DNA of 64,000 nt, taken from contig NZ_JAPDDT010000004.1 of assembly GCF_025950235.1 (NCBI RefSeq), forward strand, positions 124,001 through 188,000. Direction: 5' to 3'. The notes under the pieces are model-generated. The model was not told where the DNA came from and did not search any database. It saw only the letters and a program-made list of their open reading frames with translations. Numbering within the stretch: the stretch's first letter is position 1; each line of letters opens with the position of its first letter. The position numbers and the translations under genes were made by a program. Below, in pieces: positions 62,677-64,000 of this stretch. This stretch comes from Luteolibacter arcticus (lineage in GTDB: Bacteria > Verrucomicrobiota > Verrucomicrobiia > Verrucomicrobiales > Akkermansiaceae).

Positions 62677-63648
62677 TCAGGGCAATGCGCGCTTCACGGC
62701 TTCGAGCACGCGTTCTTTCGCCGCGGAAATCGGTCCCGCCATCCGGATGCCGGCAGCCAGCGAGTGGCCGCCACCGCCGAATTCCATGCACACCTGGCAG
62801 GCATCCACGCGCGCGTCCTTGGAACGCATCGACACGCGGATCTTGCCGTCCGGCAGTTCTTCGAAGAAGAGCGCCACGATCACGCCGTCGATACCGCGGA
62901 TGATGTCGATCATCCCCTCGCTGTCCTCGGGCTTCAGGCCGATCCTCTCGCTGGTCTCCATCGTGAGATCCCAGTGAGCCACCCGGCCGTCGCCGGTGAG
63001 TTCCAGCGTGTTGAGCAGCGCGCGCATCAGCTCGACGCGGCGATACGGGCTGTGATCGTAGGTGAGCGAGTTGATGCGGCCGACATCGAGCCCGCGGTGG
63101 ATCAGATCCGCCGCCATCAGGTAGGTCTCCTCGGTCGTCGAGGGATACTGGAAGGAGCCGGTGTCGGTCGAGACCGCCACGTAGATCGCATCACGCGACG
63201 CGTCCGGCAGCGGTAGGTTCAGCGCGGTGATCAGCTTGTAAAGGATCTGGCCGGTGGCCGGGCTGCTGGAGTCGATGTGGTTCACATCGCCGTAGGCCGG
63301 GTTCGACTTGTGGTGGTCGATGTTGACCCACAGCTTCGCCTTCGACGCGGCATGCAGCGCATTGTCGCCGAGCCGCGGCTTGGTCGCGGTGTCGAGCGCG
63401 ATGGCGACTTCCACGTCGAGCGGTTCCGCCGGCGGCAGCTCGATCCGCTGCGATTCGGCAAGGAACACGAGGTTGTCGGGGAGCCCATCCTCATTGATCA
63501 GGCGGACCTTCTTTCCCGCGGCCTCGAGCGCCAGCCCGAGCGCAAGCTGCGAGCCGATGGCATCGCCATCCGGCCGCACATGGCTGAGGATCACGAATGA
63601 GTCGTGCTTCGCGAAAACTTCGCCGATGTCCTGATAGCTCGCGTTCAT
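62677..63648 (-). CDS. DHH-family bifunctional oligoribonuclease/PAP phosphatase (NrnA-like)
   Basis: 323 aa from ATG 63648. Metal-binding residues D27 and D29 in SHVRPDGDAIGS, the DHH motif VNIDHHKSNPAYGD, and DHHA1 with GGGGHSLAAGIRM. NrnA enzymes degrade short RNA and 3'-phosphoadenosine 5'-phosphate. NrnA before TruB on the same strand is a common bacterial arrangement. Confidence 0.93.
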   Translation of the reverse strand: MNASYQDIGEVFAKHDSFVILSHVRPDGDAIGSQLALGLALEAAGKKVRLINEDGLPDNLVFLAESQRIELPPAEPLDVEVAIALDTATKPRLGDNALHAASKAKLWVNIDHHKSNPAYGDVNHIDSSSPATGQILYKLITALNLPLPDASRDAIYVAVSTDTGSFQYPSTTEETYLMAADLIHRGLDVGRINSLTYDHSPYRRVELMRALLNTLELTGDGRVAHWDLTMETSERIGLKPEDSEGMIDIIRGIDGVIVALFFEELPDGKIRVSMRSKDARVDACQVCMEFGGGGHSLAAGIRMAGPISAAKERVLEAVKRALP

Positions 63649-63715
63649 GGTGTCCCGCGGAAGGGGGCGGGATTCTCCCGATGAGCCCCTCGCACGCAAG
63701 GACAAAGGCGACGGG

Positions 63716-64000
63716 TTACTTGACCGGCGAGAAGTCCACCGGCTTGAGGAAGACCGACTTCACGCCATCGGGCACCGTGAGCGATCCCCCGGCAGCCTCC
63801 TCGGAGGCCTTCTTCGCGGCGACCCAGACCGGATCGGCGCGGAAGCTCGTCCACGATTTTTCCGCGGCGGCGGCGTCCTTGTGGGCGAGGAAATAGACCA
63901 AGGTGTCGTCCGCGGCGGGCTGGCCGGCGGTGAGCTTGAAGTAGCCGCCGTTGGTCATGCCATGCTTCTTGAACAATTCGAGGGTGTGCTCGCTGAAGCG
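63716..64000 (-). CDS. NIPSNAP family protein (5' end outside window)
   Basis: Open frame to the right edge; 94 residues seen, ending at 63716. HTLELFKKHGMTNGGYFKLT and TLVYFLAHKDAAAAEKSWTS, then ADPVWVAAKKASEEAAGG match the repeated dimeric alpha+beta barrel of NIPSNAP proteins. Function unknown. Confidence 0.8.
   Translation of the reverse strand, partial: RFSEHTLELFKKHGMTNGGYFKLTAGQPAADDTLVYFLAHKDAAAAEKSWTSFRADPVWVAAKKASEEAAGGSLTVPDGVKSVFLKPVDFSPVK

Overview
The window looks like the chromosome of a GC-rich member of the Verrucomicrobiota, most like the Luteolibacter/Akkermansiaceae side of the phylum. This is inferred from gene content: three secreted cytochrome-c/DUF1549/DUF1553 proteins each beside a DUF1501 protein, a Verru_Chthon cassette protein A homologue, an autotransporter-repeat/discoidin surface protein, and weak or absent Shine-Dalgarno sequences. 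No sequence search was possible, so all family names come from reading motifs.

Left part (1-22.5 kb). The 3' part of a large surface protein is followed by a decayed lamin-tail-type gene. A long minus-strand run then reads, in transcription order: a pilin-like 1170-aa cassette protein A, a secreted 231-aa protein, a TonB-like/PA14-like membrane protein, a 1082-aa cytochrome-c/DUF1553 protein, its DUF1501 partner, a second cytochrome-c/DUF1553 + DUF1501 pair, an NHL-type beta-propeller and a cytochrome c with leucine-rich repeats. A relic of another DUF1553 C-terminus lies between two of these genes.

22.5-24.0 kb is a decayed accessory patch (AbiE toxin-antitoxin relics, an HTH-type gene that may lack its start) beside a tRNA-Ala(CGC).

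24-48 kb is mostly housekeeping: a LysM lipoprotein, recF, hisS and aspS (separated by a GxxExxY gene inside a long inverted repeat), DUF3592 and DUF3293 proteins, an ExbB/ExbD/TonB set with a fourth coiled-coil gene, a UvrD/PcrA helicase, and a pyruvate-centred block (LDH/MDH-type dehydrogenase, alanine dehydrogenase, and E2, E1-beta and E1-alpha of a 2-oxoacid dehydrogenase). Then come ParD/ParE with an operator-like palindrome, an alkyltransferase-like protein, a class-I amidotransferase overlapping a DMT transporter, a sugar nucleotidyltransferase, a SecD-head-like secreted protein, an M23 peptidase, RidA and TatD.

48.4-53.2 kb holds a plus-strand copy of the cytochrome-c/DUF1553 + DUF1501 pair, an inverted paralogue of the 11.4-16.4 kb pair. 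53.2-60.6 kb is a probable iron/flavin locus: TonB-dependent receptor, two PepSY-type membrane proteins, DUF2271, DUF4198 and ApbE, with a divergent PiuC-type dioxygenase and a Fur-box-like site between them. The end carries an FMN-dependent hydroxy-acid dehydrogenase, truB, nrnA and the 3' end of a NIPSNAP-type gene.

The observations most worth following up are the GxxExxY cassette inserted between hisS and aspS, the ApbE/DUF2271 locus with an altered flavinylation motif, the apparent NADP-type cofactor loop in the LDH/MDH protein, and the inverted duplication of the DUF1553/DUF1501 operon.
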